Shown here piece by piece: positions 1 to 7,992 of a DNA stretch of 64,000 bases; position 1 is the stretch's first letter, and each line of letters begins with the position of its first letter. The notes beneath the pieces are model-generated. The model saw only the letters and a list, made by a program, of their open reading frames with translations. It had not been told where the DNA came from and made no database searches. Both the position numbers and the translations under genes were made by a program. The DNA comes from Bog-473 sp963777485 (lineage in GTDB: Bacteria > Actinomycetota > Acidimicrobiia > Acidimicrobiales > RAAP-2). Location of the stretch: positions 1 through 64,000 of the forward strand of contig CAVZQP010000004.1 in NCBI GenBank assembly GCA_963777485.1. Direction: 5' to 3'.

Positions 1-744
1 CGGCGCAGGGCTTCCTTGCCGTCTACCGGTACCACGCCGGCTTCGCTCGTCGCGTCGGGGAGCTCGCGGAAGGTCTGGTCGGTGGCATCCCAGGGTCTCG
101 GTCTGCCCGACGCCCTCGGTCTGCTCCTCGCCGCGGATTTGCTGATCGTCGTGTTCGTCCTCTTCGGCTCGCTGACGACCCGCACAATCAGGTCGAGGTC
201 CCGGCATCGCCGGCTGTTGAACCTGCTCGCACGCCAATCGTCCGAGTACCCCGGAACCGATCTCATCGACGACGCACGGCCGGTGGCGTATTGCCTGCCG
301 GGACGGCCACCCCGGATCGTTATCAGCGAAGGTGCGCTTCGCTTGCTGAGCGCTGCTCAGGCTCACGCCGTCATCGAGCACGAACGTGGCCACCGCGCGA
401 GCACCACGGTCTGGTGATGCTGCCGATGGTGGGGCTGCAGAGACTCTTCGCCTGGGTCCCTTATCGCGGCTGGCACCGGCCGAAATCGCCACGTTGCTCG
501 AGATGTCAGCCGACGACTACTCGGCGAGGGGCAACGATCCAGTCAACTTGGCGGCAGCTCTCGTTCGGATGGCGACGTCGGGTCATGTGCCCGCGTGCGC
601 TCTGGGCGCGGCCGGCGATGCGATTCCAAAACGGGTCAGCCGTCTACTCGGAGAGTCTCGCACTCGAAGAGGACAGCGATGGCATCGGGCCTGCTTGCCG
701 GAGCCATCGTCTCGGCCCCACTTGCGATGATGCTTCTCATCTGA
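1..744 (+). pseudogene. M56-family metallopeptidase, broken by several frameshifts and cut by the window edge
   Basis: M56 (BlaR1-like) peptidases are membrane zinc proteases. The family pattern is visible only by hopping frames: a stretch with AVYRYHAGFARRVGEL in frame 3, then a membrane segment and the zinc motif HERGH (HExxH) in frame 1 up to about 395, EHHGLVMLPMVGLQRLF in frame 3, LLEMSADDYSARGNDP in frame 2 (about 480-650), and a C-terminal hydrophobic segment in frame 1 ending at TGA 742-744. That makes at least four small indels in about 740 bases. Order and spacing of the blocks are normal, so decay is recent or the sequence here is of poor quality. Actinobacterial M56 genes often lie near ctaG, as here. 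The 5' end is outside the window. Confidence 0.72.
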
Positions 745-745
745 C

Positions 746-765
746 CCCCATTAGGTCTAACGGGG
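746..765 (+). terminator. Hairpin after the M56 gene
   Basis: CCCC-A-TTAG, loop GT, CTAA-C-GGGG begins two bases after the M56 stop. It is an 8-bp interrupted stem with a two-base gap that would fold as a small loop. There is no U-run. It would act between the M56 gene and the convergent anti-sigma gene. Confidence 0.4.
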
Positions 766-996
766 CTGCGCCACAGCCCGACAAGGCGATGTTCGCGCAC
801 CCTCAGGTCGTTACGGACAAGGGAGGCGTGGCAGGTCCGCTGGAGGTCATACCATTGTCGGCGAAAGCTCATCGTCAAAACACGACATCGAGCAGGTCGC
901 CGCCGCACTGCAAATGTGAGCTCGACTCCCAGCCCCTCCGCTCGACCCTGAGGCGGAATCAGCGAAGGCCCCCGGCTGGGATCGGCGGCCCGCCCG
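766..996. other. Intergenic stretch without a supported gene
   Basis: Between the M56 terminator-like hairpin and the stop of the convergent anti-sigma gene no reading frame shows family features on either strand. Overlapping open frames here have no conserved motif and are best read as by-products of high GC. Confidence 0.4.
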
Positions 997-1434
997 TTAT
1001 GGCGTACCGGTGTGGTGGCGGAGCAGGAGATTTGCGCAGGGCTCGTGGAGGTGGGGATGGGCAGCGTCGATGTGGGCCAGTGCTCCGAGGGAGACCGATG
1101 GCAGCACGACGCCGACGGCCATGGCGGCGACCGCCAACGGCACCACCCCGGGCGACGTGAGTCTGTTTCGCAACCGCACGATGGCTTCCGCGAGCGGCCC
1201 GGCGCGAGTGCCGCGCCGGGCCGTCGCCACGATTGCCAGCATTTGCCGGGTTGGCGCGGAGGGTGCCTCGGGGGCGGCAGCGTGAGCGGACAGCGCCGAG
1301 GCGCCGGCACTGAAGGCACGGCAGCCGGAGCAGAGGGCCAGGTGCCGGTCAATCTCGGCCATTGTCAGCGGTGTCGCCTCTTCGTCGAGAGTGGCGGACA
1401 TCGCCTCCTGCACCAGTGCGCAGGCCGGGGCCAC
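997..1434 (-). CDS. Putative zinc-finger anti-sigma factor (zf-HC2 type)
   Basis: A GTG start at 1434 gives 145 residues beginning just before CALVQEAMSATLDEE. This start is chosen because zf-HC2 proteins begin close to that first cysteine. The motif HLALCSGC (HxxxCxxC) follows about 30 residues later, the normal zinc-binding arrangement of anti-sigma factors that hold an ECF sigma factor inactive. A hydrophobic segment (VVPLAVAAMAVGVVLP) follows and could span the membrane. The C-terminus carries several His residues (HIDAAHPHLHEPC), possibly relevant to metal sensing. It is the last gene of the minus-strand copper/oxidase-assembly run. The likely partner is the ECF sigma factor at 5701, which is an inference from position. 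Confidence 0.68.
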   Translation of the reverse strand: MAPACALVQEAMSATLDEEATPLTMAEIDRHLALCSGCRAFSAGASALSAHAAAPEAPSAPTRQMLAIVATARRGTRAGPLAEAIVRLRNRLTSPGVVPLAVAAMAVGVVLPSVSLGALAHIDAAHPHLHEPCANLLLRHHTGTP

Positions 1435-1522
1435 GGGGCCGAGCCTGACTGCCTGGGACGGCTGCGCACGTCTGCCAGCGCCACGCCCGGTTCGGTTTGG
1501 AACCCGAAACCGTCGCGGTGCC

Positions 1523-2414
1523 CTACCCACGGGGCACCTCCGGCAACGTCTCGAGCGGGTCACGATGGAGCAGCCGGTCGACCAGCGCACTCGCCGAACC
1601 CTCCTCCTCGATCGCCTGATGGATCACCCAGATGAGGGCCGGGAGCGCCCAGAAGTCTCCGCAGATCCAGAGAATCGCGGCTCCGATCTGCTGGTCGGCG
1701 AAGGGTGAGAGCGATACGCCGGGGACGTGGTTGTAGACGGAATACCAGGACGACGAGGAGAAGATACTGAGCGCCATGGCGAGCACGAACATGACCACAT
1801 TGGTCACAACGAGCGCAACGATCTTCCCCACCGCGGTGAGCTTGGGCTTGATCGGGTACGAGGGGATGATCTGCAGCCAGAAGAGGACGCCCGAGACGAA
1901 GAACCACGTGCATCAGCCAGATGTGGATGTCTTGATTGTTCTCGGCCGCGTCGAAGGCTGCAGGCAGGTGCCAGGCCACCATGACGAGGTTGAACAGCAC
2001 GACGGCGAACACGCCGTTCGTCACGAAACGCCCGAGCGCCCGGAGCGGCCCGGCCCACGAACCGAGGAGGACGGATCGCCCGACGCGGCGCCGCACCGTG
2101 ACCGGGAACGCGTGGACGAGCGGGAGCCAGGGCGCTCCGGCCACGATCAGGATCGGGGCGAAGAACATGATCAAGATGTGCTCGATCATGTGGACGAAGA
2201 AGTAGTCGTCGGCCCAATAGTCGATGGGCGAGATGACCGCCAACAGGAGGACAACGAGGCCACCATAGAAAAAGAACGAACGTCGGCGGCGCTCGACGGT
2301 CCGAGCGGGACGGGACCGGCGGGCCAGGTGCGCCAAGCCCACCTCGTGCCAGACGACGACGATCGCCACGACGATGACGAAGGGATCGAACGACCACTGG
2401 CTCACGTAGCTCAT
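1523..2414 (-). pseudogene. ctaG: Cytochrome c oxidase assembly protein, CtaG/caa3 family, with one frameshift
   Basis: Multi-pass membrane protein of the caa3_CtaG family, linked to copper insertion into cytochrome oxidase. The first about 170 residues (start ATG 2414, Shine-Dalgarno GGGAGGGAG upstream) include WHEVGLAHLARR and HMIEHILIMFFAPI. The frame runs out near 1900, just after IHIWLMH. Shifting by one base restores FFVSGVLFWLQIIPSYPIKP and then GDFWALPALIWVIHQAIEEE to the stop at 1523. The span is one base off a multiple of three. Either a real single-base indel inactivates the gene or it is a sequencing error; everything else looks intact. It lies 22 bases after the lipoprotein gene and is probably co-transcribed. 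Confidence 0.78.
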
Positions 2415-2436
2415 CGGGTCGTCTCCCTCCCTTCGC

Positions 2437-3651
2437 TCAGTTGGACGAGCCGAACAGAATCTGGACGTTGGCGACCTGGTGCTTCGCCCAAGTCGAGGCG
2501 CCCGCACTGAGCACCCAGTCGGTCATCACGGTGTCGGCGACGGACAGTGCGTCGACGCGGCCGGACTGAGGAAAGGCGACGGTTGCCGTGCCATCGGGCA
2601 GGTTGGGCAGGCGAGTCCACGAGGCGCCAGGCCCGTCGATGGTGGCCAGGCGCTCCTTGCCTGTCCCAACCGTGTAGACCACGAACTGGCCCCCACCCGG
2701 TGCCGATCCGATCGAGACGACCTTGCCGCTCGCTCCCAAGGACAGCACCCCCGAGAGCTGCCAGCCGCCGGTCGGATCGGCCCACGCCGACTCCAGGCGC
2801 CGCCCCGTTGAGCCGTCGAGAGCGAACAGCGCGGTCAGCCGGCCATTGGTCGTTTCCACCGAGAGCACTTGGGCCTGGTCACGACCCGCTGAAGCTGGGA
2901 GCGTTGGTCCAATGGATCGCCACGTGCCCGAGCCATCGGCGAACAACCCCACGACGCCATCACGTCCGCATCTCGCGCCGACGACCGGGTATGCCGAAGG
3001 ACCGAACCCGACGGCGGAGAGGACGAGGGGCGCACACGAGTGCGCCGCCGAAGAGGACGCGAGTGACCGTGCGCTGACGAGGTTCCGCCAGCTCGACGAT
3101 GTGGAACCGGCCTCGAGCACCCTGCTCCCGGACGCGTCCTTCAGGAGGGCCAGCTGCTGGTCATCGGGACCGACGGCGAGGGAATCTACGAATCCGGCGG
3201 CGGGCGACGCGGGGTCCCACGCAGTGCCGTTGGTGGTGGCGACAAGGGCCGAGTACCTGAGGTAGTTGGACGGGCGGATCGCGACCAGAAGCCCCTGGCT
3301 CGCCGGTGAGGCGAGAAGGAGCCCACCGTTGGTGGCCATCCCGAGATTCGCGGCGTGGTTCTTCCAGAGCGCGGCTCCAATGGGAAGGAAGAACAATTGC
3401 CAGAACGTGTTGAGCGGCTGGTCGAGGTGGCCCATGGGAACGGCGGCCCACGTGCCCGCCGACGTCGTGATGGAGGTAGGAAGCGGGTTCTGCACCGGGA
3501 CGGCGTCCCGCTGTGTCGACGTCCCGGCGGCAGCGCCTCCGCAGGCGGTGAGGAGCGCGCCGGCGCTGGCGAGGACGAAGGAAATCCGTGCCAGCCCGTG
3601 CGACCGCGGTCGCCGGGCTCGCCGGTGAGTTGCTGTGCCCTGGGTTCTCAC
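2437..3651 (-). CDS. Secreted lipoprotein, possible beta-propeller, in the oxidase-assembly operon
   Basis: 404 residues with an Arg-rich N-terminus, a hydrophobic signal segment and the lipobox LLTAC at about residues 33-37, so it should be lipid-anchored outside the membrane. The mature part has repeated short beta-type segments with SW/WxxLP motifs (SWRNLVSA, TWRSIGPTLP, SWTRLPNLP), suggesting a propeller or sialidase-like fold. No catalytic motif is evident. The GTG start overlaps the stop of the upstream DoxX-SCO1 gene by four bases (GTGA), so translation is coupled. Context suggests a role in copper or oxidase maturation, but the exact function is unknown. Confidence 0.75.
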   Translation of the reverse strand: MRTQGTATHRRARRPRSHGLARISFVLASAGALLTACGGAAAGTSTQRDAVPVQNPLPTSITTSAGTWAAVPMGHLDQPLNTFWQLFFLPIGAALWKNHAANLGMATNGGLLLASPASQGLLVAIRPSNYLRYSALVATTNGTAWDPASPAAGFVDSLAVGPDDQQLALLKDASGSRVLEAGSTSSSWRNLVSARSLASSSAAHSCAPLVLSAVGFGPSAYPVVGARCGRDGVVGLFADGSGTWRSIGPTLPASAGRDQAQVLSVETTNGRLTALFALDGSTGRRLESAWADPTGGWQLSGVLSLGASGKVVSIGSAPGGGQFVVYTVGTGKERLATIDGPGASWTRLPNLPDGTATVAFPQSGRVDALSVADTVMTDWVLSAGASTWAKHQVANVQILFGSSN

Positions 3652-5507
3652 GACTCCGCGGCCACGGTGCGGATGCTGTCGGTCAAGGTCACTGAGAACG
3701 AAGACAGCGAAGCCTCGGTGCCCGGTCCCGGGTCGGTTTCGAGAACCGAGCGGATGTGGCCGTCGCGGTCGATGACGTAGGCGACCTCGCTGTGGCCGAC
3801 CATGGAGCCACCCGGTTCATAGGAGACCTGGACACCAAAGTTGTCCCAGGCGGACAGGAGCGCGCGGTAAGAGCCGGTCAGGAAGAGCCAGTTCGTGATG
3901 TGGGTGAGGCCTTCTTGCTGGTCGAAGGCATCGACGTAGCTGCGCGCCCGGTAGAGGGGATTGGCGACGATCGCGACCATCACGACGCTGTGGCTGAGCG
4001 AGCCGAGCATTGTGTCGGACTGGCGGAACTCCTGGGCGATGAGCGGACATTGGCTCACACAGACCGGGTCGAGGAACGTCAGCGCCACGGTCTTGCCATG
4101 CAGGGTCTGGAGGCTCACGGGCTGGCCGCTCTGGCTTACGAGGTGGAAGTTCCTCGCCGCGACGTTGGTGGTGTTCGGCGTGCCGTTGGTGGCCTGGGCG
4201 ATGATCGGGTCGGCGTTGTGGTTCATGGACGCGAGCGCCATCGGTGCCGCACCGAGCAGGACGATGCCCACCGCCCCCAGAGCGATCATCGAGCGCAGCA
4301 AGTAGGCGGGACGCCGGACGATCGCCTCGCGCCATGCCGCGAACCGCTCCCTCATGGAGAGAGCCCTCGCCAGCGGGGTGACCGGAGCGGTCTCGGTGGC
4401 GGGCACCTTGGTCACCGCGAGGTAGCCGGCTACGACGACGAGCGCCATCGGGATCATGCTGTTGGGGTCGGTGCCCACCCCGCCCAAGAAGCCGAAGTCC
4501 TCGATGAGTATCCAGTCGGCCAAGCAGAGCACGCAGCAGAAGACGACTGCGTAGGGCAACATGCGGGTACGTCCCGCCAAAAAGACGATGCCAAGCCCAC
4601 CGAGGGCGAGGACCGCGAACAGGTTCACGGCGAAACCGTGGGCCAGGTCGAAGGCGCCGAACGCCGAAACCCACGAGGACAAGACGTGCGGCTGGGGGGT
4701 TTGGGCCATCGCCTGGACCATCCCCGCCAAGGTTCCCGAGTTTGCGCTGTGCGGGAGTTGGCCCTGCCAGAACCCCCGGCCGGGCCATGCCTGGAGAATG
4801 GCCATCCCGATGAAGAAGAGGCCCATCACGCCGAGGACGATCCGGCCCAGGCGCGGGCTGGCCCACCAGCGCTCCGGCAGCGCGACCAGCACACCGGCCA
4901 TTGCGTAGAAGAGCACCGCGCCGGGCGCGCCGAAGAGCCAAGTGAGTCCCGGGGCGAAAATTCCGCCGAAAGCTTCTCCGAAGACCCAGACGACGAGCCC
5001 CCAGCCGGCCGCCGCGATCCCGGCCAGCCTCGACCAGTTCCCGCGCGGGGCGACGAGGAGCCACAGGCCGATGCCTACCTGAATCCACACCGCCGAGGCC
5101 GGTGCCTCAATCGGGTGGTAGCTCCATATGGTGGCCCCGGCATTGGCCACGTGTTGGACCCAGTTGGGAGAGGCGGCAGCGGCCGGCTGGATCACCCCGG
5201 TCGTCATGCCCAAGGGCATCTTGGGTTGGGCCTGGAGAAGGCCGTCGAAGATCCAGAGGCAGCCGAACGTCACCCGTAGCAGCCGACGGGCGGGTGCCTC
5301 GGGGAGAAAGAACGCCCGCGCCGGGACCGACTCGCCGACGCCGCCCGCCCGGACGCGGCGCATCTCGAGGATCTGCACCGCCTGCCAGACGATGGCGACG
5401 ACAGCCAGGATCAGAAGAGCGATCAAACCCTGGTGGAGCAGGGTGGTCTTGAAGGAGGAGACGATGATCGGGTTGTTGGCGTTGAGTCCGGAGCCCATTC
5501 CCGGCAC
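3648..5507 (-). CDS. DoxX-like membrane protein fused to a SCO1/SenC copper chaperone domain
   Basis: 619 residues. The first about 430 contain many transmembrane helices resembling DoxX/quinol-oxidase-associated proteins (LWIFDGLLQAQPKMP is typical). A last hydrophobic segment leads into an extracytoplasmic thioredoxin fold of the SCO family, with copper ligands CxxxC (CVSQC, Cys483 and Cys487) and the distal His in GHSEVAYVID (about 572). SCO proteins deliver copper to the CuA site of cytochrome oxidase. Here the chaperone is tethered to a polytopic protein in one chain. It is the first gene of the minus-strand run (lipoprotein, ctaG, anti-sigma), 193 bases from the divergent sigma-factor gene. 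Confidence 0.85.
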   Translation of the reverse strand: MPGMGSGLNANNPIIVSSFKTTLLHQGLIALLILAVVAIVWQAVQILEMRRVRAGGVGESVPARAFFLPEAPARRLLRVTFGCLWIFDGLLQAQPKMPLGMTTGVIQPAAAASPNWVQHVANAGATIWSYHPIEAPASAVWIQVGIGLWLLVAPRGNWSRLAGIAAAGWGLVVWVFGEAFGGIFAPGLTWLFGAPGAVLFYAMAGVLVALPERWWASPRLGRIVLGVMGLFFIGMAILQAWPGRGFWQGQLPHSANSGTLAGMVQAMAQTPQPHVLSSWVSAFGAFDLAHGFAVNLFAVLALGGLGIVFLAGRTRMLPYAVVFCCVLCLADWILIEDFGFLGGVGTDPNSMIPMALVVVAGYLAVTKVPATETAPVTPLARALSMRERFAAWREAIVRRPAYLLRSMIALGAVGIVLLGAAPMALASMNHNADPIIAQATNGTPNTTNVAARNFHLVSQSGQPVSLQTLHGKTVALTFLDPVCVSQCPLIAQEFRQSDTMLGSLSHSVVMVAIVANPLYRARSYVDAFDQQEGLTHITNWLFLTGSYRALLSAWDNFGVQVSYEPGGSMVGHSEVAYVIDRDGHIRSVLETDPGPGTEASLSSFSVTLTDSIRTVAAES

Positions 5508-5608
5508 GAGCGACGACCTCCTTGCTCTCGGGCGGGCCCAGCCATTTGGAACCTCAACGCCGGTGACGACGGCGAGAACATCGGGCTGGGCGCCTCTTTA
5601 CGGTGGGA

Positions 5609-5637
5609 TAGTCGCTCCGGCCGGGTCCTCAGTTCCC
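5609..5637 (-). promoter_or_regulatory. Candidate ECF-type promoter for the SCO operon
   Basis: On the minus strand GGGAAC (5637-5632) is followed after 17 bases by CGACTA (5614-5609), about 100 bases upstream of the DoxX-SCO1 start. GGGAAC/CG-rich pairs are typical of ECF sigma promoters. The adjacent divergent ECF sigma gene makes self-regulated expression plausible. This is pattern recognition only. Confidence 0.35.
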
Positions 5638-5700
5638 GGCAATTGCCCAGCCACTCGTAGGGATTGAAAGCCTGGCGCCCCGGTCATATCGTCGGCTGGC

Positions 5701-6267
5701 GTGGACTCGCTCACCCGATTGGCTCTCGAAGCGGCCCGTGGGGACACGTCTGCTCGAGATTCCCTGGTGAAAGCGGCCTATCGCGAGGTCTGGCAGCTAT
5801 GTGCTGCGCTCGTCGACCGCCAGAGCGCCGACGACCTCGCTCAGGACACGTTCGTTCGCGCCGTGCGCAACCTGTCCCGATTCCGAGGCGACGCGTCGGC
5901 ACGGACCTGGCTGCTGGCCATCGCCCGGAACACCTCCATGGACGAGCTGCGCCGCCGCCACCGGCGCCGGCGGCGGGATATGGATCGCGCCGCGCTGGGG
6001 CTGGATCGTGCGCTGGTCGCGGCCGACGCCAGCCAGACGAGCGTGATCGGAGATCTCCTGCATCGTCTGGACCCGGCTCGGCGCGCCGCCTTTGTGCTCA
6101 CCCAGCACCTCGGCCTCTCCTACGAAGAGGCGGCAGTCGTCTGCGGGTGCGCCACCGGGACCATACGATCGCGGGTCGCTCGCGCCCACGCCGAACTCAT
6201 CGCGCTCCTCGGCGATGTCGCGGCGGTCGACACCGGGGGGGAGCGCTGGCGTCGATCGACGGCGTAA
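5701..6267 (+). CDS. ECF-family RNA polymerase sigma factor (SigC-like)
   Basis: 188 residues from a GTG start. Region 2 is at about 20-90 with DDLAQDTFVRAVRNLSRFRG and TWLLAIARNTSMDELRRRHR. Region 4 is at about 115-175 with GLSYEEAAVVCGCATGTIRSRVARA, the recognition helix-turn-helix. Length and order are normal for ECF sigma factors. It diverges from the SCO1/CtaG operon, whose last gene encodes a zinc-finger anti-sigma factor, so the two probably form a regulatory pair controlling copper/oxidase assembly. M. tuberculosis SigC, linked to copper uptake, is a possible relative. No regulator or terminator is evident just downstream. Confidence 0.88.
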   Translation: MDSLTRLALEAARGDTSARDSLVKAAYREVWQLCAALVDRQSADDLAQDTFVRAVRNLSRFRGDASARTWLLAIARNTSMDELRRRHRRRRRDMDRAALGLDRALVAADASQTSVIGDLLHRLDPARRAAFVLTQHLGLSYEEAAVVCGCATGTIRSRVARAHAELIALLGDVAAVDTGGERWRRSTA

Positions 6268-6649
6268 TTACCACGCGTCGCGTCGAGGTCTCGGGTAGCG
6301 GTTCGGCGGACTCCTCATTCACCCCTCTGCACGAGGTTGCGGCTTGGACGTGACCCGACTGGGGCATGGTCAATGATGTCTTGTCACTCGCCGAAGTACG
6401 TGATGTCCTCAACAGTGCACCGGCGCCACCCGCTCGATAACGACGCGAGCTTGTCCCGCGTGACCTCCGGTGAAATACCAAAGCCGTGAGCAGCCGGGCC
6501 CTCGGCAATGACCGGGCCGGTCAGCGCCTCGCGACGGGGTAAAGCGGTCCCTTCACGGAACCACCAGATGAGAGCGCGAGGGGCGGTCCGTGATCGTGTG
6601 TCGGCCGTGCGGTAGACGCTGGACAAACGGACCAGGGGAGGTCACGCTG
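6268..6649. other. Non-coding or unsupported stretch at the edge of the accessory patch
   Basis: No gene can be supported. A minus-strand open frame at 6626-6384 (80 residues) has no recognisable motif and no convincing ribosome site. The stretch ends at a strong Shine-Dalgarno (AGGGGAGG) for the micro-ORF starting at 6650. Confidence 0.35.
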
Positions 6650-6769
6650 GTGACCGAATCACATTTGCCCGTCATCGGAGCCTTGGCGACCCCGCCCGAC
6701 TCGCCCGAACACAGAGTCGTTGGTGATCCTCACGAGATCCGCGAGCGCGTCAGGTGGGGAGAGCCATGA
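6650..6769 (+). CDS. Micro-ORF (39 aa) coupled to the HTH gene
   Basis: GTG at 6650 lies eight bases after a near-perfect Shine-Dalgarno (AGGGGAGG). The frame (starting VTESHLPVIGALATPPD and ending RVRWGEP) stops at TGA 6767-6769, overlapping the ATG of the HTH gene by four bases (ATGA). Good ribosome site plus coupling argue that it is translated, at least as a leader for the HTH protein. No family is recognised. Confidence 0.45.
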   Translation: MTESHLPVIGALATPPDSPEHRVVGDPHEIRERVRWGEP

Positions 6770-7002
6770 CCCTGGCACGCGAGATCGTGCCGACGGCGAT
6801 CGACAGACGCGGGATCACCACGGAGGCCCGCTGGCTCAGCATTCGAGACATCGCCGCTGACCTCGGCGTGTCCAGTTCGACGGCCTACAAGTGGTCGGCC
6901 CGCGGATCTCCGTGGTTCCCGCGGTCCATCCGTCTGCACAACGGGGATATCCGCGTGCGGCGCGACTGGTACGAGGCATGGTTGGGGGACTTGGAGCAGT
7001 GA
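6766..7002 (+). CDS. Small helix-turn-helix protein, excisionase/AlpA-like
   Basis: 78 residues from ATG 6766. The core WLSIRDIAADLGVSSSTAYK followed by basic residues and RRDWYEAWL is the winged-helix pattern of MerR/excisionase-type DNA-binding proteins (HTH_17), usually encoded beside integrases in plasmids and integrative elements. It is translationally coupled to a micro-ORF upstream and overlaps another small frame downstream (GTGA). No integrase gene is visible nearby, so it may be a leftover of an excised or degraded element, or a stand-alone regulator. Confidence 0.62.
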   Translation: MTLAREIVPTAIDRRGITTEARWLSIRDIAADLGVSSSTAYKWSARGSPWFPRSIRLHNGDIRVRRDWYEAWLGDLEQ

Positions 7003-7166
7003 CGGTGAGAACGACGACGGGCCATGAGCCGAGATCGACGACGTTGACGCCCACACCTACCGAGTCAGCCGCGGCGGTGAGGATGGGCGACGCGGTGGAA
7101 ACTGCGATCATCGCAGCCACGACCACGGCCGCCGCCACCGCCTCAGCCGTAAGAAGGATGAGTTAG
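6999..7166 (+). CDS. Small hypothetical ORF (55 aa) after the HTH gene
   Basis: GTG at 6999 overlaps the HTH stop (GTGA). The product is Thr/Ala-rich (TTLTPTPTESAAA, AATTTAAATASAV) with no recognised domain. The overlap is the only argument for translation, and it could be a decayed remnant of a larger gene. Confidence 0.25.
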   Translation: MTVRTTTGHEPRSTTLTPTPTESAAAVRMGDAVETAIIAATTTAAATASAVRRMS

Positions 7167-7332
7167 CCCTGCAGCGCCGCCATCACCGGGACCAGTCGTC
7201 GCATGCTCATCAGTCCGATTTCGCCCGCCTTCAGCCGTTGTGATCAGATGCCTGTGAAGCGCCTTCCTGCTCGGCCGATATGGCCAGCAAGAGTGCGTCG
7301 TCGACAATGAGCACACGAGAGAATCGGAGCGC

Positions 7333-7545
7333 TCAGCCCTGAACCAAGTCGTGGTCTCCGGCGACGGCTTCTCGTGCCGCATTCTGGTAGGCGCCAGACG
7401 TCAGGTCTTCACGGATGGCGGCTCGGATGGCCTCGGGGATGTGGGTGTTCACTTTGCCGACGCGGGCGGGATGGAGCTCGCCCGCGTCCGCCGCTGCAGC
7501 TCGGGCTCGCTCTGCCGCTGCCTGCAGATCCCCCATAGCCATCAC
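7333..7545 (-). CDS. Small hypothetical protein, faintly antitoxin-like
   Basis: 70 residues from GTG 7545 (an internal ATG at residue 4 is also possible). An Ala-rich N-terminal helix (LQAAAERARAAAADAG) precedes HIPEAIRAAIREDLTSGAYQ followed by NAAREAV, which loosely resembles the IxxxIxxxLxSGxYxNAxEAV pattern of ParD-type ribbon-helix-helix antitoxins. No toxin gene is adjacent. It sits in the accessory patch between the HTH gene and the tRNA fragment. The assignment is tentative. Confidence 0.35.
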   Translation of the reverse strand: MMAMGDLQAAAERARAAAADAGELHPARVGKVNTHIPEAIRAAIREDLTSGAYQNAAREAVAGDHDLVQG

Positions 7546-7848
7546 TGAAGGCTACGACTTCCCCTTGAGGACGAGAGCACAGAGCAGTGACAGGATGGAC
7601 GAAGGAAGGTCCGTGGACTCTCTTCTGCGGGCTCTTCAACTGGCGACGCGGTGCGGGGCACCGGACGTCATGACGTGAGGTGTCAAAAACCCTGTTTCAA
7701 TTCAACCCAGATTCAACCTTGCAACGCAACGGGTGGCCTTTAGCGGTAATCAACCGCCACCGGTCTCGATGTCCAACATCGCATCTGAGTAGCGCTTATG
7801 CAGAGAAGTGCTGAACACACCGTTTTGGGCGACACGCCACCGCGGGCG
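7546..7848. other. Non-coding stretch before the tRNA fragment
   Basis: No supported gene. The sequence 7680-7720 is AT-richer than its surroundings and has several TTCAA/TTCAACC repeats. On the minus strand this lies immediately 3' of the tRNA half, where the missing tRNA 3' half would be expected, but no T-arm or acceptor 3' strand is present. Confidence 0.4.
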
Positions 7849-7886
7849 TTACAAGTGAAGTGCTCTACCAACTGAGCTACTCGGGC
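7849..7886 (-). pseudogene. Orphan 5' half of tRNA-Thr (anticodon TGT)
   Basis: Reading minus from 7886: GCCCGAG acceptor strand, TA, D-arm GCTC-AGTTGGTA-GAGC, A, anticodon 5' strand CTTCA and loop CTTGTAA (anticodon TGT at 7853-7851). The expected 3' anticodon strand TGAAG and the rest of the tRNA are missing; the sequence continues CGCCCGCGG instead. It matches the 5' half of a tRNA-Thr and stops at the anticodon loop, a common crossover place for tyrosine integrases. Probably the remnant of an attachment site. Confidence 0.7.
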
Positions 7887-7992
7887 GCAGCGGCCAGATT
7901 ATCCCCAGGCCCGACCAGCGGTAGCGACCAGCGGAAAGGCTTGCACCGGCCATGGTGGCACGGCAGGCTTGATCCAGAAATGAGTCGCACGG

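Noticed and set aside
1012..1635. Plus-strand open frames opposite the anti-sigma and ctaG genes
   Set aside because: No motif; explained as shadows of the zf-HC2 and CtaG frames.
3756..5279. 507-codon plus-strand frame opposite the DoxX-SCO1 gene
   Set aside because: Composition of an antisense artefact, no signal or domain, and the SCO gene is unambiguous.
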